Position numbers and translations under genes: made by a program. A stretch of 64,000 bases of DNA from Caenorhabditis remanei (Eukaryota > Nematoda > Chromadorea > Rhabditida > Rhabditidae), in contig NC_071329.1 of the NCBI RefSeq assembly GCF_010183535.1, forward strand, positions 2,046,001 to 2,110,000, read 5' to 3'. This document shows, piece by piece, positions 1-12,800 of this stretch (the first letter of the stretch is position 1; each line of letters starts with the position of its first letter). The notes under the pieces are model-generated. The model worked only from the letters and a program-made list of their open reading frames with translations. It searched no databases and had not been told where the DNA came from.

Positions 1-388
1 AAACGACTCAAACTAATGAGCCATTCGATTCGAATCGAGAGAATATCCCCCCTTCTCCGTTTTCTACTTTTTCTTTTTTCCGTCTTGAGAAAATGTCGGC
101 GATCTGAATTTGCCTGAAGCTGAAGACGTGAGAATTCTGAATCCGCTGCTTTCAAAATTTTAATTAGGATCATTAGAACTGAGTTACATGACTTTTACTC
201 AGGTATTTTTGGACATGGGTTGGGCAACGAGACTTTCGATTGGGCCATATGGCCCGTGAATAGGGCACAGTGCCCGCAAAAAGGTCCACATGGCCCAGTG
301 GGCACTAGTTGGGCACAGATTGGGCCACAGGTTGAGAGATAGGAAATACTTGGCGGATGTGGTCTAGAAATTCGACGTTGGCCGGATA

Positions 389-573
389 TATATGACTAGA
401 ACGCTGAAGACGTGAGGATTCTGGATCCGCTTTCAAATTTTGCTTTGGATTCCAAAGGCGCGAGATACATAGTCTAAAAGTGTTGAGATTTTCCTGTGTA
501 TCTCAGTCAATTTTGATTCTAACCAAGATTTGAAACCGGATTCAGAATTCTCGCGTCTTCAGCTTTCCAGTGA
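389..573. mobile_element. Fold-back MITE, AAGACGTGAGGATTC family, copy 1
   Basis: Imperfect inverted repeat; arms read GCTGAAGACGTGAGGATTCT at the left, with its complement at the right. TATATGACTAGAA lies at the outer edge, as in the other copies. Confidence 0.65.
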
Positions 574-1800
574 CACCACTTTAACTGAAATCGCTTGATT
601 TGAGAGGCAAATACTGCCAATTCAGTAAAATTGACCTGTAATTTAGGCTCAGGGGCACTTTAAAACTAGACTGTTAAGAACTGGGACATTTCAAAACCTG
701 ACCAAACAATAAAATTTAAATTAATTGTCAAAAAATGCCGAGTTTTGGCCGGATTCCAGTGTGTCTGGTTACAAATTGTCCCCGTTTCAATGTGTCCCGG
801 TTTTGAAGTGTCTTAGTTCTAGTTTCAAAACGTCTCAAGATCAAAAATTTCGAAATGTCCGGTTTCAGTACGTCCCGGAGTAGTTTTTCATGTCATTTTT
901 TTTTGACATCGGTGCTGGGAATGCCGTTTTACAACTATTTTGTGTGAAAATGTCCGGTTTTAGAACGTCCTGGAGGTTAGAACATAACCCTGCCATTCTC
1001 ATATAGCTACGTGATTTTTAGGTAAAAATTATCATTTTTGGAAGATTTTCAGCCAAGAAACCAACAACTTTGACTCAAAATTGTACTGTTTTTGGCTAAA
1101 AAACCCCAAAAAAGTTCCGGACGTTTTGAAACCAAGACATTTCGCAACCGAGCCGTTCTCCGATAACGAGAACATTTCTTTTCAGAAGACGTTGAGGTCT
1201 TCAGATGAAAAGAAACAAAAAAAGGAGCATCTGTCATTCAAAAAAGTGCTCTCCTCGAAAAACGGGCGGTCGTTTCGATTTTCATTCTCGTTTCATCTCG
1301 TGGCTCTCTCTTCGCGGATATCTCTCTCTTCTAGTTTCCCCCTCTCACGTCTTCTGAATACTCTCGTCTTTTTTTCTTCTTTCTCTTTTTTTTTTTCGTT
1401 TTTCTCCCCATTCGAGACAGAAGAGACTTAGAAAGGAAAACTAAGTTTTCTTTTATTTATTTTTGAATAAGTTTTCTATTTTTCTAGAATTGAGCATACA
1501 CATACATCACTGTCTAGTTTGGACATGAACTTTGGGAAAATTATTTCGAAATTTTATATCTTTGATATATAAAATGAATTCGGAGATAATCTTAAATCAG
1601 AGCTTAGTTTGGATTCATCAGATTCAGATTACCTGGAAAGTAGTCTCTTTTTTTCGATTTTGAAAGCGTTGTGCCTCATTTTATGAAACTAGTCTGGGGC
1701 ACCTTAGACGCGTTTTCAGTTTGAAACGTTCGGCATTTGCTTTTCGTATTAAACCCAAAGTATCTGGCGTGTCATTGACCTCATTTTGAAATTCTTTTTC

Positions 1801-2146
1801 TCATACTTGCAACGGGCCGGGCCGGGCCGGGCCGTGACGAGAATTTCCAAGGCCCGGCCCGGCCCGAGGCCCGGCCTGGCCCGAAGGCCCGGCTGAAGAA
1901 TTTGAACTGAAATTTTGAACGAAAATTTGAATTTTTTGAATTTTTTCCCAAAAATGTCGAGTTTCTGACTATACTTCAGAATTCAATCAAAAGATAGTTA
2001 TGCGTCAAAAAATTGAAATTTTTAATGTAAAATTTCAAAAAATTTCAAAAAATTTGGTAAAAAATAGGTACCTTTTTTTGAAGCCGGGCCTTCGGGCCGG
2101 GCCGGGTCTTCGGGCCTTGCCGGGCCGGGCCGTAAATTTGCAAGTA
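1801..2146. mobile_element. GGGCCGGGCC-ended element, copy 1
   Basis: GC-rich ends (GGGCCGGGCCGGGCC) flank an AT-rich centre. Outer edges read CATACTTGC and TTGCAAGTA. A second copy (29402-29673) shares the centre nearly unchanged. Confidence 0.65.
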
Positions 2147-2538
2147 AGCTTTTTCTGAGTTTCTGAGCGTCTCAATGTTCGCGTGTTTTGATATTGGGAC
2201 GTTTTGAAACTAAGACACTTAGAAACCAGGACATTTTCCAACCAGGCACGTTTGAAACCGGTCAAAACTCGTCAATTATTTGTCATGTTTTAAAATGTCT
2301 CGGTTTTAAACTGTCTCAGTTTCAAAACCGTCTTGATTTTGACTCTGTTTGTCCGGATTTTTCGAATCTTTCCGCTTTTCATTATGAAAATAAATTATTT
2401 ATCAAAAATTGCACCTGTCTCCCCTATTTTTTTCTCACAACATGTTCTTTCTTATTTTATTTATAATCGAAAAAATGAAATTGGATTTCTCTTTCATTTC
2501 TTTCCTTTTTTTTTGAAAATAATTCCAATGATTTATAG

Positions 2539-2762
2539 AAATAGGCGCTAAAAAAGAGGAGCCCAAACTGGATTCTTCACCGTCGACATCAGCGAAAAAT
2601 GGCACGATGGAATGCGAAAAAAAGGGGAAGAAAGAAAGGAGGACGAGGTGGGTTACTAGGATTCTGGAGAGATTCTGGAGGATTCAGAAGATTCTTGCAT
2701 TGCAGTATTTGGAATCAGGAGATGCTGAAGAAGACGAGGAAGATGGGAAGGGAAACCAAGTA
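2539..2762 (+). CDS. Possible upstream coding exon of the zinc-finger gene
   Basis: An open stretch after a TTATAG acceptor encodes a Lys/Glu-rich segment (KKEEPKLDSSPSTSAKNGT) and then an acidic tail, ending at a GTAAGT donor (2763). That donor leaves phase 0, which does not fit the exon starting at 3880. A weaker donor GTGGGT at 2648 leaves phase 2 and would join in frame to give Ser-Thr-Gly-Ile-Ala-Ala before the Met at 3896. Part of the DNA is low-complexity GATTCTGGA-type sequence, so it may be non-coding. Confidence 0.25.
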
Positions 2763-3034
2763 GTAAGTTTTTTAAATTTTAAAATTCCTGGACATCCGGA
2801 CACATACATAGAAGCATATTTACATGATGTATGTTGAGATTGATGGGAATACATAGTTGCCTCAAAAACAGTTTCTAGTGGCTTCGAAATTTCCAGGTTT
2901 CTAGATGTTTGGTTTGCACGAAACAGTTCTAAAACGGCATACCCAGTCAACAACGACGTTACAAGCTACTCCGGGACGGTTCGAAACCGACGTTTCGGAA
3001 TTTTGATGATTTTGAAGATCTCAGCTTCAAAATG

Positions 3035-3470
3035 TCTCAGATACATACAGTACCGCTCAAAAGTATATTAAGTTTTGCCTTTTTTAGTTGAAAATGCCCA
3101 ACTTTAAGAGTGTGCCATAGTGAAACTAACTGTCCCACAAAATAACTTATTTTGGGATCAAACAGATCAACAATAAAACTAAATTTTTGTAGTTGACAAC
3201 GAAGTAATTTCTCCCTCAAATCGACTCTTTTCAGTGCAAAACTGTGCGATTTTTGAGCTGTCGTCTTAAAATGACCATAACTCTCTAGGGAGTGTCCGTA
3301 CAAAAAAATGGTCAACTACAAAAATAAAGCTCTACTTTTGATCTGTACAATCCATTAAAATCTACTTGATGGGACAATAAGTATAACCCTGACACAATCT
3401 CAAAGTCGGACCTTTTCAACGGAAAAAAGCCAAAACTTAATATACTTTTGAGTGCTACTGCATATGTACA
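3035..3470. mobile_element. Tc1-like fold-back MITE (CAGTACCGC ends)
   Basis: TA-CAGTACCGCTCAAAAG at the left edge. Inner arms read TTTTTGTAGTTGACAAC and CTCTCTAGGGAGTGTCCG with their complements. The ends resemble Tc1 (CAGT-CYGG-CAAAA) in general form. Confidence 0.6.
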
Positions 3471-3584
3471 GTGTACAGAAACATTTTGTTGAATTTTCAA
3501 AGGTATTATTCATGATGCTCCTATCAGTCAGATTTTGAACGTTTTTCAAAACAGGGGTACCGTAAAAACTGTATTAGAGCGACG

Positions 3585-3860
3585 GCTTTATAACGTCTAA
3601 CCATCATTTAGTCACAGGATGGCTAGTCGTTAATGTACCGCGGGCAGGGACCAAGTGCCGAAAAACGCAAAAATGCTCAAAAAAATCATTCTAGCTCGGC
3701 CATTAACGACTAGCTATCCGGCCCGTGGTATATCACAGACATGGAATTATATTAGAGGGATAGAACTCGACAAGATCTACATTTTGGTATATTCTTCAGC
3801 TCACTATACTGAGTTTCAAAAAAGTTACGCGCCGGCCCCTTTCGGACAGGTTGACAAATG
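3585..3860. mobile_element. GGCCCG fold-back, diverged copy
   Basis: Inverted pair around GGATGGCTAGTCGTTAATG and its complement, followed by GATCTACATTTTGGTATATT. It abuts the acceptor of the first coding exon. Confidence 0.6.
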
Positions 3861-3873
3861 TACTATCAACTCA

Positions 3874-3895
3874 TTTCAGCACCGGTATCGCCGCA
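3874..3895 (+). promoter_or_regulatory. Splice or trans-splice acceptor before the chosen start codon
   Basis: TTTCAG ends at 3879 and is followed by 16 nt and then ATG at 3896. This is a typical distance for spliced-leader addition in rhabditid nematodes. It is equally compatible with an ordinary cis acceptor, because the 16 nt are open in frame. A fold-back repeat ends just upstream (about 3850). Confidence 0.45.
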
Positions 3896-6800
3896 ATGTT
3901 GGCACCACTCAACTGTCCGATTCCATCGAGTTCAGATGAGGAAGAGGAGGACGATGCGAAAAAGGAAGAAGAAGAAGATGAGCTACACAAGAAATCAAAG
4001 AAAGAAGAAGATGTTCCAGAGAAAAAGGTTAAAGAAGAGGAAAAGGAAGAACCAAAGGAGGACAAGGAGAAGGAAAACGCCTCAGAACCACCTGAAAAGT
4101 GAGTTTTTGGAGGATTTTTCGAACTTTTCAGCAATTTTTTTTGATCCCTGAACTCCTCTTGCCTCTAACATTCATAATCTAACTTCTCTCATCTTCCCCC
4201 TTTAAAAAGAAACATCAAACTTGTCACATTTCTATTTTTTTCTCTTCTCTTTTGATGTTTTCCCACCGAGATTAGCTTGTTCCTCGTTATTTTTTCTTGC
4301 AGAGTTTTCAAGGACTTTTTAGTTAGTTCAACTAGTTTTTTTTTCTTTTTTTGCTTGAATTGAAATTAGTTCAATTTAAAATAGATGGAATTTGATCAGT
4401 AAAACATTAGAAGAACATAATCATTTTTTGATAGTTGTTGCCATCTGCTTAGCGGCGTATCTCACGTGAAACTGAGTTTTATGAGCTGAAAAATATACCA
4501 AATTGTAGATCTCGACGAGTTCTATGTCACTGATATAATACGGGCCAGATGGCTATTCGTTAATGTGCCGCGGGCCGGGCTAGAATGGCTTTTTTCGCCT
4601 TTTTTCGCGTTTTTTGGCACTTTTTCCCGTCCCGCTGCACATTAACGAATAGCCATCCGGCCCGTGGTGGATGTCTATGTCACTTACCTTCTAGGAGCCT
4701 GATGGCCAATTGTTAATGTACCGCAAGCCGGGCTCACAATTTTTGCCTTTTTTTGCTCTTTATCCCAGCCCGCGGTACATTAATGATTAGCCTAAGCGGC
4801 GGATGGGGCAAGTCGTTAATGGCTGGGCTAGAATACATTTTTGACTATTTATTCGGGTTTTTGAGTGTTATCATTTTGAAATACATTCTCAATTTCCCAG
4901 AATTCCCAGTTTAATCTGGATTATGAGAATTCCTTCCAGTTTTCAGAGAACACAGATTTTAAAAGTCGAATGATGTAAATTCTGAAACATTATAACATGA
5001 TGAACTTTGACGCCAGCGAACTTGAAGAATTTTATAGCTCGGTGTTAATGAGCATTGAATTTCAGAAAAATGAGTCATCTGACATTTTTTGGATATAATT
5101 TATAAGCTAAAAGCGAATTTCCAAAATGGGTCAGAGACAGAAAAATTGACTAGTAGTTTAAGAAATCCCACCCGATTTCCATTTTAACTATCTATAATTC
5201 GGCCTGTAACTCTATCTCGACTCGGGATTTTTGCCTAATTAGCCCACTTCGGGGTCTGACTATCAACTGAAAGCCCCGTGAAAAAGCAGACTACGGGCCG
5301 AAACGGGCCGACACGGGCCGACACGGGCCGACACGGGCCGGCGCGTATCTTGCTTCAAACTGAGTTTTATGAGCTGAAAAATATACAAAAATGTAGATCT
5401 CGACGAGTTCTATCTCCGTGATCCACCACGGGCCAGATGGTTATTCGTTCATGTGCCGCGGGCCGGGCTAGAATGGCTTTTTTGGCCTTTTTCGCGTTTT
5501 TTGACACTTTTTCCCGGCCCGCTGCACATTAACGAATAGCCATCCGGCCCGTGGTGGGTCACCAAGATAGAACTCGTCGAGATCTACATTTTGGTATATT
5601 TTTCAGCTCACAAAATTCAGTTTGAAGCGAGTTACGCGGCGGCCCGTGTTGGCCCGGTTTGCAAGTATGCTAAAGCCTGTCAAATTGAATAACTTACTTA
5701 GGATATACAGTACTAGTGTCAAAACGTTGTTAACTACAGGGAGTGATGACCACAATTTTTGTATATAGGAAGGAGGGAGTCACCAGTAGTAGTGCTTCAC
5801 AGCTTTTGAGACTTCCTTCGAAAGTTACAGTACATCAATAGTAAAAATGGCTAGACCTAGTCCTATATGGCCAAAACCACCCTATTCCTAACACCACTGA
5901 ATTAAGTTCCAAATTTTTCTATTTTCCTTGAGTCCTCAAATTTTTCAAGTGGTCTCTCTCTCTCTCTCTCCTGCCATCCTCCTCCTCATTTTATTTCCTC
6001 CCCCCATACGCATCACACTTCTTTTTTATCGCGATTGTCTTCTTCATTCCTCCCAAAAAAATCCGTCTGCGTCTCTCAATTCACTGCACTCTCTCACCAT
6101 GTTCCACTCTGATCTTTGACAGCGATTCGCGGAGAGAAAAAGAGGCACTGCGCAAGAGAATAAACAACCGGTTTCGACGAGAAACTGCCAACCATTTTTC
6201 CCTATTTTTTCTTCTTTTTTTGCTCGTTCTTGTTGTGAAACGCGTCGAACGCGCGCCAGACTTTTTCATATAGCGCGCCAACGTCACGCCAGACCCTCAG
6301 ATTCTAGTTCAGAGGGTAATCAACATACCGAACAAAGCCTTATGCAAATTGGACTGTCAGAAAAACGCGCCAACGGCGCCCCAGATGTTTTAAATGTAAG
6401 GTATTCATGAACACAGATTCTTTCTTAGATTATAAACTTTATTTTTTAACGCGTCCAAGGCGCCCCAGCCTAGATTTCAAAGTATATTTGTATACTTTAT
6501 TGCCATCCATTCAATTTGATGGCATATTGAGAGAAAAGTGGGAGAGAGAGAAAACTGATAAGAAAATAGAGAAGAGAGGGAAAAAAAGACATCCGGACAC
6601 ACACGGACACACAGACAGACTGACCATTGTTCTGTGGAGATAGATGGGGAGGAAATACTAGGCACACGAAGAATTGGAATTGGAAAACGCGTCCAAGGCA
6701 CGCCAGACAGTTTTTAAAAGCCAAATTTGCACACTTTCAAAAATATTGTGTCAAAAATGGTCTCTAAAACAAACTAAAATTAGAAATTCTGCATCTCAAA

Positions 6801-9800
6801 AACGCGCCCAAGGCACGCCAGCCAGTCTCAAAAATTTGAAGCCAATCGATCTAGAAAACGCGTCAAAGGCACACCAGACAGTCTCAAAATTTTTGGAGAA
6901 GTTTAGAAACCTATCGATCTGAAAAACGCGTCAATGGTGCACCAGGTTTTCATCAATTTCGAAAGTTTGAAAAGCTCTGAAAACGCGCCAAAGACGCGCC
7001 AGCCACAGTTTTCCGAATTGTAAAAATAGGAACTCGACAAAGCTTTGACACTTTCCAACTATTTTTGTAGGAAAAAAGCGCCCAAGGAACGCCAGCCAAT
7101 CTCATAAGTTTTGGGGGAAGTTTCGAAACCTATTCATCAGAAAAACGCGTCAAAGGCACGCCAGACAGTTTCGAGACAACGTAAAAAGCTAAATACTCTA
7201 CAACAACGACGAGGTTTTGACACTTTCCAACTACTTTTGTAGGAATAAAAACGCGTCGACGACACGCCAGCTAGTCTCGAAATTTTTGGAGAAGTTTTGG
7301 AAACCTATCCGATCTGGAAAACACGTCGAAGGTGCACCAGGGTTTCATCAGTTTCGAAATTTTGAAAGCCTCTGAAAACGCGCCAAATACGCGCCAGACA
7401 GTTTTAAGACAACCTAAAAACTAAGCACCCTACAGCGACGGGGTCCTCTCCAACTACTTTGGTAGGAATAAAAACGCGTCGACGACACGCCAGCCTCCGT
7501 TCCTCCCATCTCCCGCGGTTTTTTGACCCCATCTGAAGACGTCCTCCTCCTCCCGATGCGGTAATTGATTTCAAAAGGAGAGGAGGACAACATACAAAAA
7601 GTTTTTGGTATTCTCCCGAAGACGTCTTCTTCTTCTTCTTTTTCCTTTTTTTCTTGTGAAGTAGTCAATGCGGTTCAAGGTCTCTCAGCCTCTGGTCTTG
7701 CGAACCGTCCATTTCGAAATTCTATTTTTTTGACTCTGACGTCTTCTGAATTCTCCAGAATTCTCTCTCCATCGCGGAGAGACGCAGAGATTCTAAATTT
7801 CGAATTTCCATGAGATGACGACACCTCCCCCCCAGCTGGTCATTTTTCAAATCGTCACATGTGTCATCTTTTCTTTTTTTCTGTTTTTTCTCTGCGTCTC
7901 TCCCCCTCACTCTCTCCTTGTAAAAGAGAACATAATGATAGTATCAAATTATTATCAGTTTGTTTGTTTGTAGACTAATAACTAGGAATACACGTTTTCG
8001 TTGTGCGCCAAGTGGCCTAGAATCCGAAAATCGAGTTTTCTAGGTCCAAAAACTTAAATTTTCGGCGGCCTAGAAACCCAGGAATCGGGTTCCTAGGCCA
8101 CCAATTCAGCAGCTTTTATTTTAGTACATATGGATGGCCTGAAAACCTCAAAACCAGTTTCCTAGGCCACGAATACAAAAACTCAGAATTTCTAGACGAG
8201 GTGGCCTAGAAAACCAAGAAACCAAGTTATGAGGATTCTAGGCCATCAGAGCTTAAGGCTTTGGTTTCGTGGCCTAGAAAATTTGATTCTGGGGGTTTCT
8301 AGGCCACCGTATTTTCAACTGAAACTAGTGATCTATGTTCCATGTTTTTCGCGTGGCCTAGGAACCCCCGATTCTAAGGTTTTTAGGCCACTGAGATTAT
8401 TTTTGAATTTCGAAATTTCTAGGCCGTTAGTATAGTTTCATTTTGATTCTTGGGATTTTTAGGCCACAATAACTTTTGATGTCTAGAAAATTTTATTTTT
8501 GAGCACTCTTAACATCCTTAAACCGCTGAAAATGCAGATTTTGAGTTTTCAGACATTAAAATTGAATTTTAGGCTGTTTTCTGAGTTAATGGCCTGGAAA
8601 TCCAAGCCAACGAATTCTAGGCCACCCCTGTTTTCAAAAGTTCGTTTTGAACAGCCAGCCCTGTGTTTCCTAGGCCATGCGTTCTTACTAATGACCTAGA
8701 AAACCAAATCTTGGGAAACTAGTCCCCCAATTAATTTCATATCAATTTTTCAGTTTTCTTCACTAAACAAACTACAAAAGGTGTTGTTTTTTAAATGTTT
8801 TAAAAATGTTTCTTATTAGTCAGTGTTTTCAGCTGTTTTCAGTTGAAAATGACCAACTTTGAGAGTGTGTTATAGTAATACTTATTGTCCCACAAAAAAA
8901 TTTTTTAATGGATCAAACAGACCAAGAATAGAACTCCATTTTTGTAGTTGACAACTTTTTTGTACGGACACTCCCTAGAGAGTTACATATCGACAAAGTA
9001 TTGACCAATTTCAGTGCAAATAGTGCGATTTTTAAGCTGTCCCCTTAAAATGACCATAACTCTCTAGGAAGTGCTCGTACAAAAAAGTGGTCAACTTCAA
9101 AAATAGAGCTCTACGTTCAATTTGTATGATTCTTTAAAAATTTTCATGGTGTGACATTCAGAATTACTATGGCACACCCTTAAAGTTGGTCATTTTCCAC
9201 TGAAAACAGCCAAAGTTGATACCTTTTTGTCCGGTACTGTATTTGCTTAGCTGCCGCTCAAAGCTCCAAAAATCTTTATTTTTAAATTTTTTAAAACCAA
9301 ATTCCAACATTTCATAACTAGAAAAAACGGTGACTTCTTGAACTAACACATTCCCACATGTACAAATACAAATCATCGTCGTCATCGATGCGGAAAGTTC
9401 TAGTTTTTTTTGTCGAAAGTTTTTTGTCAAACATTATGAAACTTATAGAAGTGGGTGGTCTAAGAACCCAAATTCTGGAAAACTAGTCCCCCATTCCCTT
9501 TCATTTCCAGAAAGGTTGTTGTTGTTTCTGTCTTCTTCAGCGGCACCGGGAAATTGAATTTAATTAAACACATCTCTCACTGTCTGCGTCTCTCTTTTTC
9601 GCAATCTCTCGTTCTTTTTTTCATTTAACGATGGAAATTGAAGAGGAAGAAGAAGACTACTAGAGGCTATATTTGGATATACAGCTGAAATATTGGAAAT
9701 GAGAAATTTTGTCTTTCTGCCCTGCGGCTTTCATATATTGCTATATTTTTCCGGTTTTGCAAATTTATCTTTGTGCTTAAACTCTGAAACTGGAATCTGC

Positions 9801-12800
9801 ATATATAACAGATGACAGTGGCAGGGTTTAGCAGAATTCCGCGTTTCGCCTTTCCTTGCTCCGGGACGTTTCAAAACCCCGACATTCCAAAACCAGACAT
9901 TTCGAAACTATGAGATTTCAATCGTGTAGAAATGTTTCTGATTTTGAAATAGTTGGCGCGCCGTCGACGCGTTTTTCCCCAATCTCCACAGAACAATTAT
10001 TTGGATGTCTGTTTTCGAAATGGTTTCATCAGGGCTTCTGGATACCGGAATTCGAAAAAAAAACTATGCTATAAAAATAGGAAATTTCTCATACATGTGT
10101 CTATTTTATTACATTTCACTTCGATTTTTACATGTGTTTGTTGATTCTTCCTCTTCCGAAAAGATGGACGAAGAGAATGACCTTCGAAGGGACAACATGA
10201 GGAAAAAAAACACGGACAGATGACATCCGATTCGTTTTTTGTTGTCATTGTTGTAGGATTTCTGATTTAAAAACGGAATTTTCAAAACCTTTTTGACTTC
10301 CAAATGTGTCCGGATGTCCGGATGTCTTTCATGTTTCTGACAAGTGAAACCTAGACTTTGAGCATCAAGAAAAAGAAGAAAAGGGGAAAGAGAAGAAGAG
10401 AAGAAATCTCAAATTTCTTCTTTTTTTTGCAACCTTGTTGTCTCTTTTCTTTAGTTTTTGTTTTATTTACTTGCTAGGAGAGTATGTTTTAAGGTTCTCT
10501 GTATGGGGGAAAAGTCCGGAAACAAGGGTTTTTGTGGGTTTTTGGGCTGTTTCAGTGAGTCAGAACATCCTGACAATTTCTAGAAAATCAAGTTTTTACT
10601 AAACAAAGAAAAATTCGGGTTTTTTGGTCGATGCACCATGTTTCCGGGACCGATGCATCATTTTGTGGATTTTTTTCAAAAATTGTTGGATTCGAGTGAA
10701 AATTTCCAAAATAAATTCAATGACTTTCTGAGCGATTTAAAAAATTGTCCTTTAAAAGATTCATTTTTTATAAACTTAACATTGCAGCTGAAACAGCGAA
10801 CTTTGAGAGCAAGTCACTCTCTCCCTAATTACCGCAATTGTTCCCAATTAAGTTAATTGCATAGACAAAGTCTAGATCTTTATTTTTGCATTTGATAACT
10901 TTTTTGTACAAACACACCTCAGAGAGTAATGACCTTTTGAAAAATGCAGCTAAGTTTCATTTTTGAAGTTTTAGTGAAAATTGGTTGAGTTTGAGATCCC
11001 GTCTTGGGTTTACAGGCAATCTAAAATTCAAAACAATTATATTGGTTATGAAGAACAAATCTGAATCTTCATTTTTGTAGTTGACAACTTTTTTGCACGG
11101 GCGGTCCCTAGGGAGTTACATCACGTCAAATCTCGTGAAGACTCCGGTGCAGGTGCGACGGTTCAGCGTGCTATAACTCTCTAGGGACCGCCCGTACAAA
11201 AAAGTGATCAACTACAAAAATAGAGATCTAGGTTTGGTCTATATAACAAATATAAGTTTGAAGCAAAATAATAATTTTTGAGAACGTGGCATTGTAGGGT
11301 AAAAATCAATTTTTGTTATTTTTGCTGTCGTCTTTAAAAAAGCTGCCGTCTCTAAAAAAGTGTCAAAAACTCATTTTAGACCAATTTTTTATGCTTGCAA
11401 AAGAAAACAAAAAGTTTTTACTCAGGGTGGACTCGAACCCGGGTACCTCTGCGGGGGACACACTCCCCGAAATCCCCACTGCGCCACCTGGCCACTTTTT
11501 CTCAAAAATCCTTAAAAACTCATTTTTGTTGTTTTCAAGTTGGAAATATAGGTTTTTGGACGTTTAAACCTCTTTTTTTACCTTTTTTGTTCATAATTGG
11601 TATTTCACTCAAACCGTGTATATCTCCCCAGGGACCGCCCGTACAAAAAAAGTTGTCAACTACAAAAATTAGGCTCCAGGCACAATAAATGACTTCCTTA
11701 TTGCTATACCATATTTCTGTCTTCTCAGCACATCACACATCATTTTCTTTTCCCCCTCCAGTTTCCTAGTAATCTCTCGCTCCCATTCTTTATCAGTACC
11801 AAAAATGAATCACAGAATGATTTGTATAACCAATTCGCGAAATTTTCTTCTTCTTTTTGGTACTTCTTACCTTTTTATGGAATCGGTTTTTGTTTTTCTT
11901 GTTTAACAAAAAAATTCCTTACTAGCGGTCATTACGAAACTCAATATATAACAAAATGTTGCTATTTTTCCCCCTAACAATTTCACTGATAAAAACTGAT
12001 AATTCCTCGTTGTAATTGATAAAAGAAAAGAGCGAAAAATGTAATCGTCTTATTAATACTATTGTCCAAATTTGTCTTTTTTTTTTCTTGGTTATTACTA
12101 TTCTTTTTTATTTTGTGGACATCTGGACGGTCGGATTGACAGACCGACTGGGCGTCGGGGTGTTCAGCAGAGTTGCATGGAATTCCGACTTCCGTCTTCC
12201 GACTTCCGAATAAGGAATTTTCACTTCCATGCAATTCTGGTGTCCAGACACACATAGAGACAGACAGACATCTAGAATTTTGATATTGTTTTCGTAGTCT
12301 CTGTCTGTGCGTCTGTTTGTCCGGATGTCCACAGGTCCATGGATCTGGATAAACAGACAGACACTACAAAAAGAATATAAAAATTCTAGACATCTATCTG
12401 TCTGTATGTGTGTCCGGATGTCCCTTGCCAAACTTTGATCCCAAATCACCGAGAAAAAAAACGTTCATCATGTTTCCTGATTTGATATCAAGAAGTGTAA
12501 GTATGAATTGACCAAATGAACTAGTTTATCTTCTATCCGTTTTCTCTTTTTTTCCTATTTAAACGGAGAGAAATCAGGTGACATTCATTAGTTTTCTGTA
12601 CTTGACAACACCCGGGTTGGTATAAAAAGGGGACGGGGTTTTTGAACCGGAAAATGGGAATTTTCAGCTTTTTTTGAATGATGGCCTAGCGTTCTAGGTT
12701 TTGGGTTTCTAGGCCAGCATACCACTTTTTGTTTCTTCAATATTTTCAATCGACAGCCGAAATTCATCCGTTTTGGGTTCCTAGGCCACCAAAGTGCTTC

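Larger units (their letters stand above)
1..2538. other. Non-coding flank with repeats
   Basis: No convincing gene. It holds a GGGC/GCCC-rich patch (about 220-330), a fold-back (389-573), CGTCCC motifs (650-970 and 2165-2340), a CT-rich island (1260-1420) that could be promoter, and a GGGCC-ended element (1801-2146). Confidence 0.6.

Noticed and set aside
1081..1431. 116-codon plus-strand frame
   Set aside because: Covers a CGTCCC-type repeat and a CT-rich stretch; no splice or motif support.
10547..10554. CTGTTTCA as a 21U-RNA promoter motif
   Set aside because: A single 8-bp match in AT-rich DNA is expected by chance; no downstream signal could be judged.
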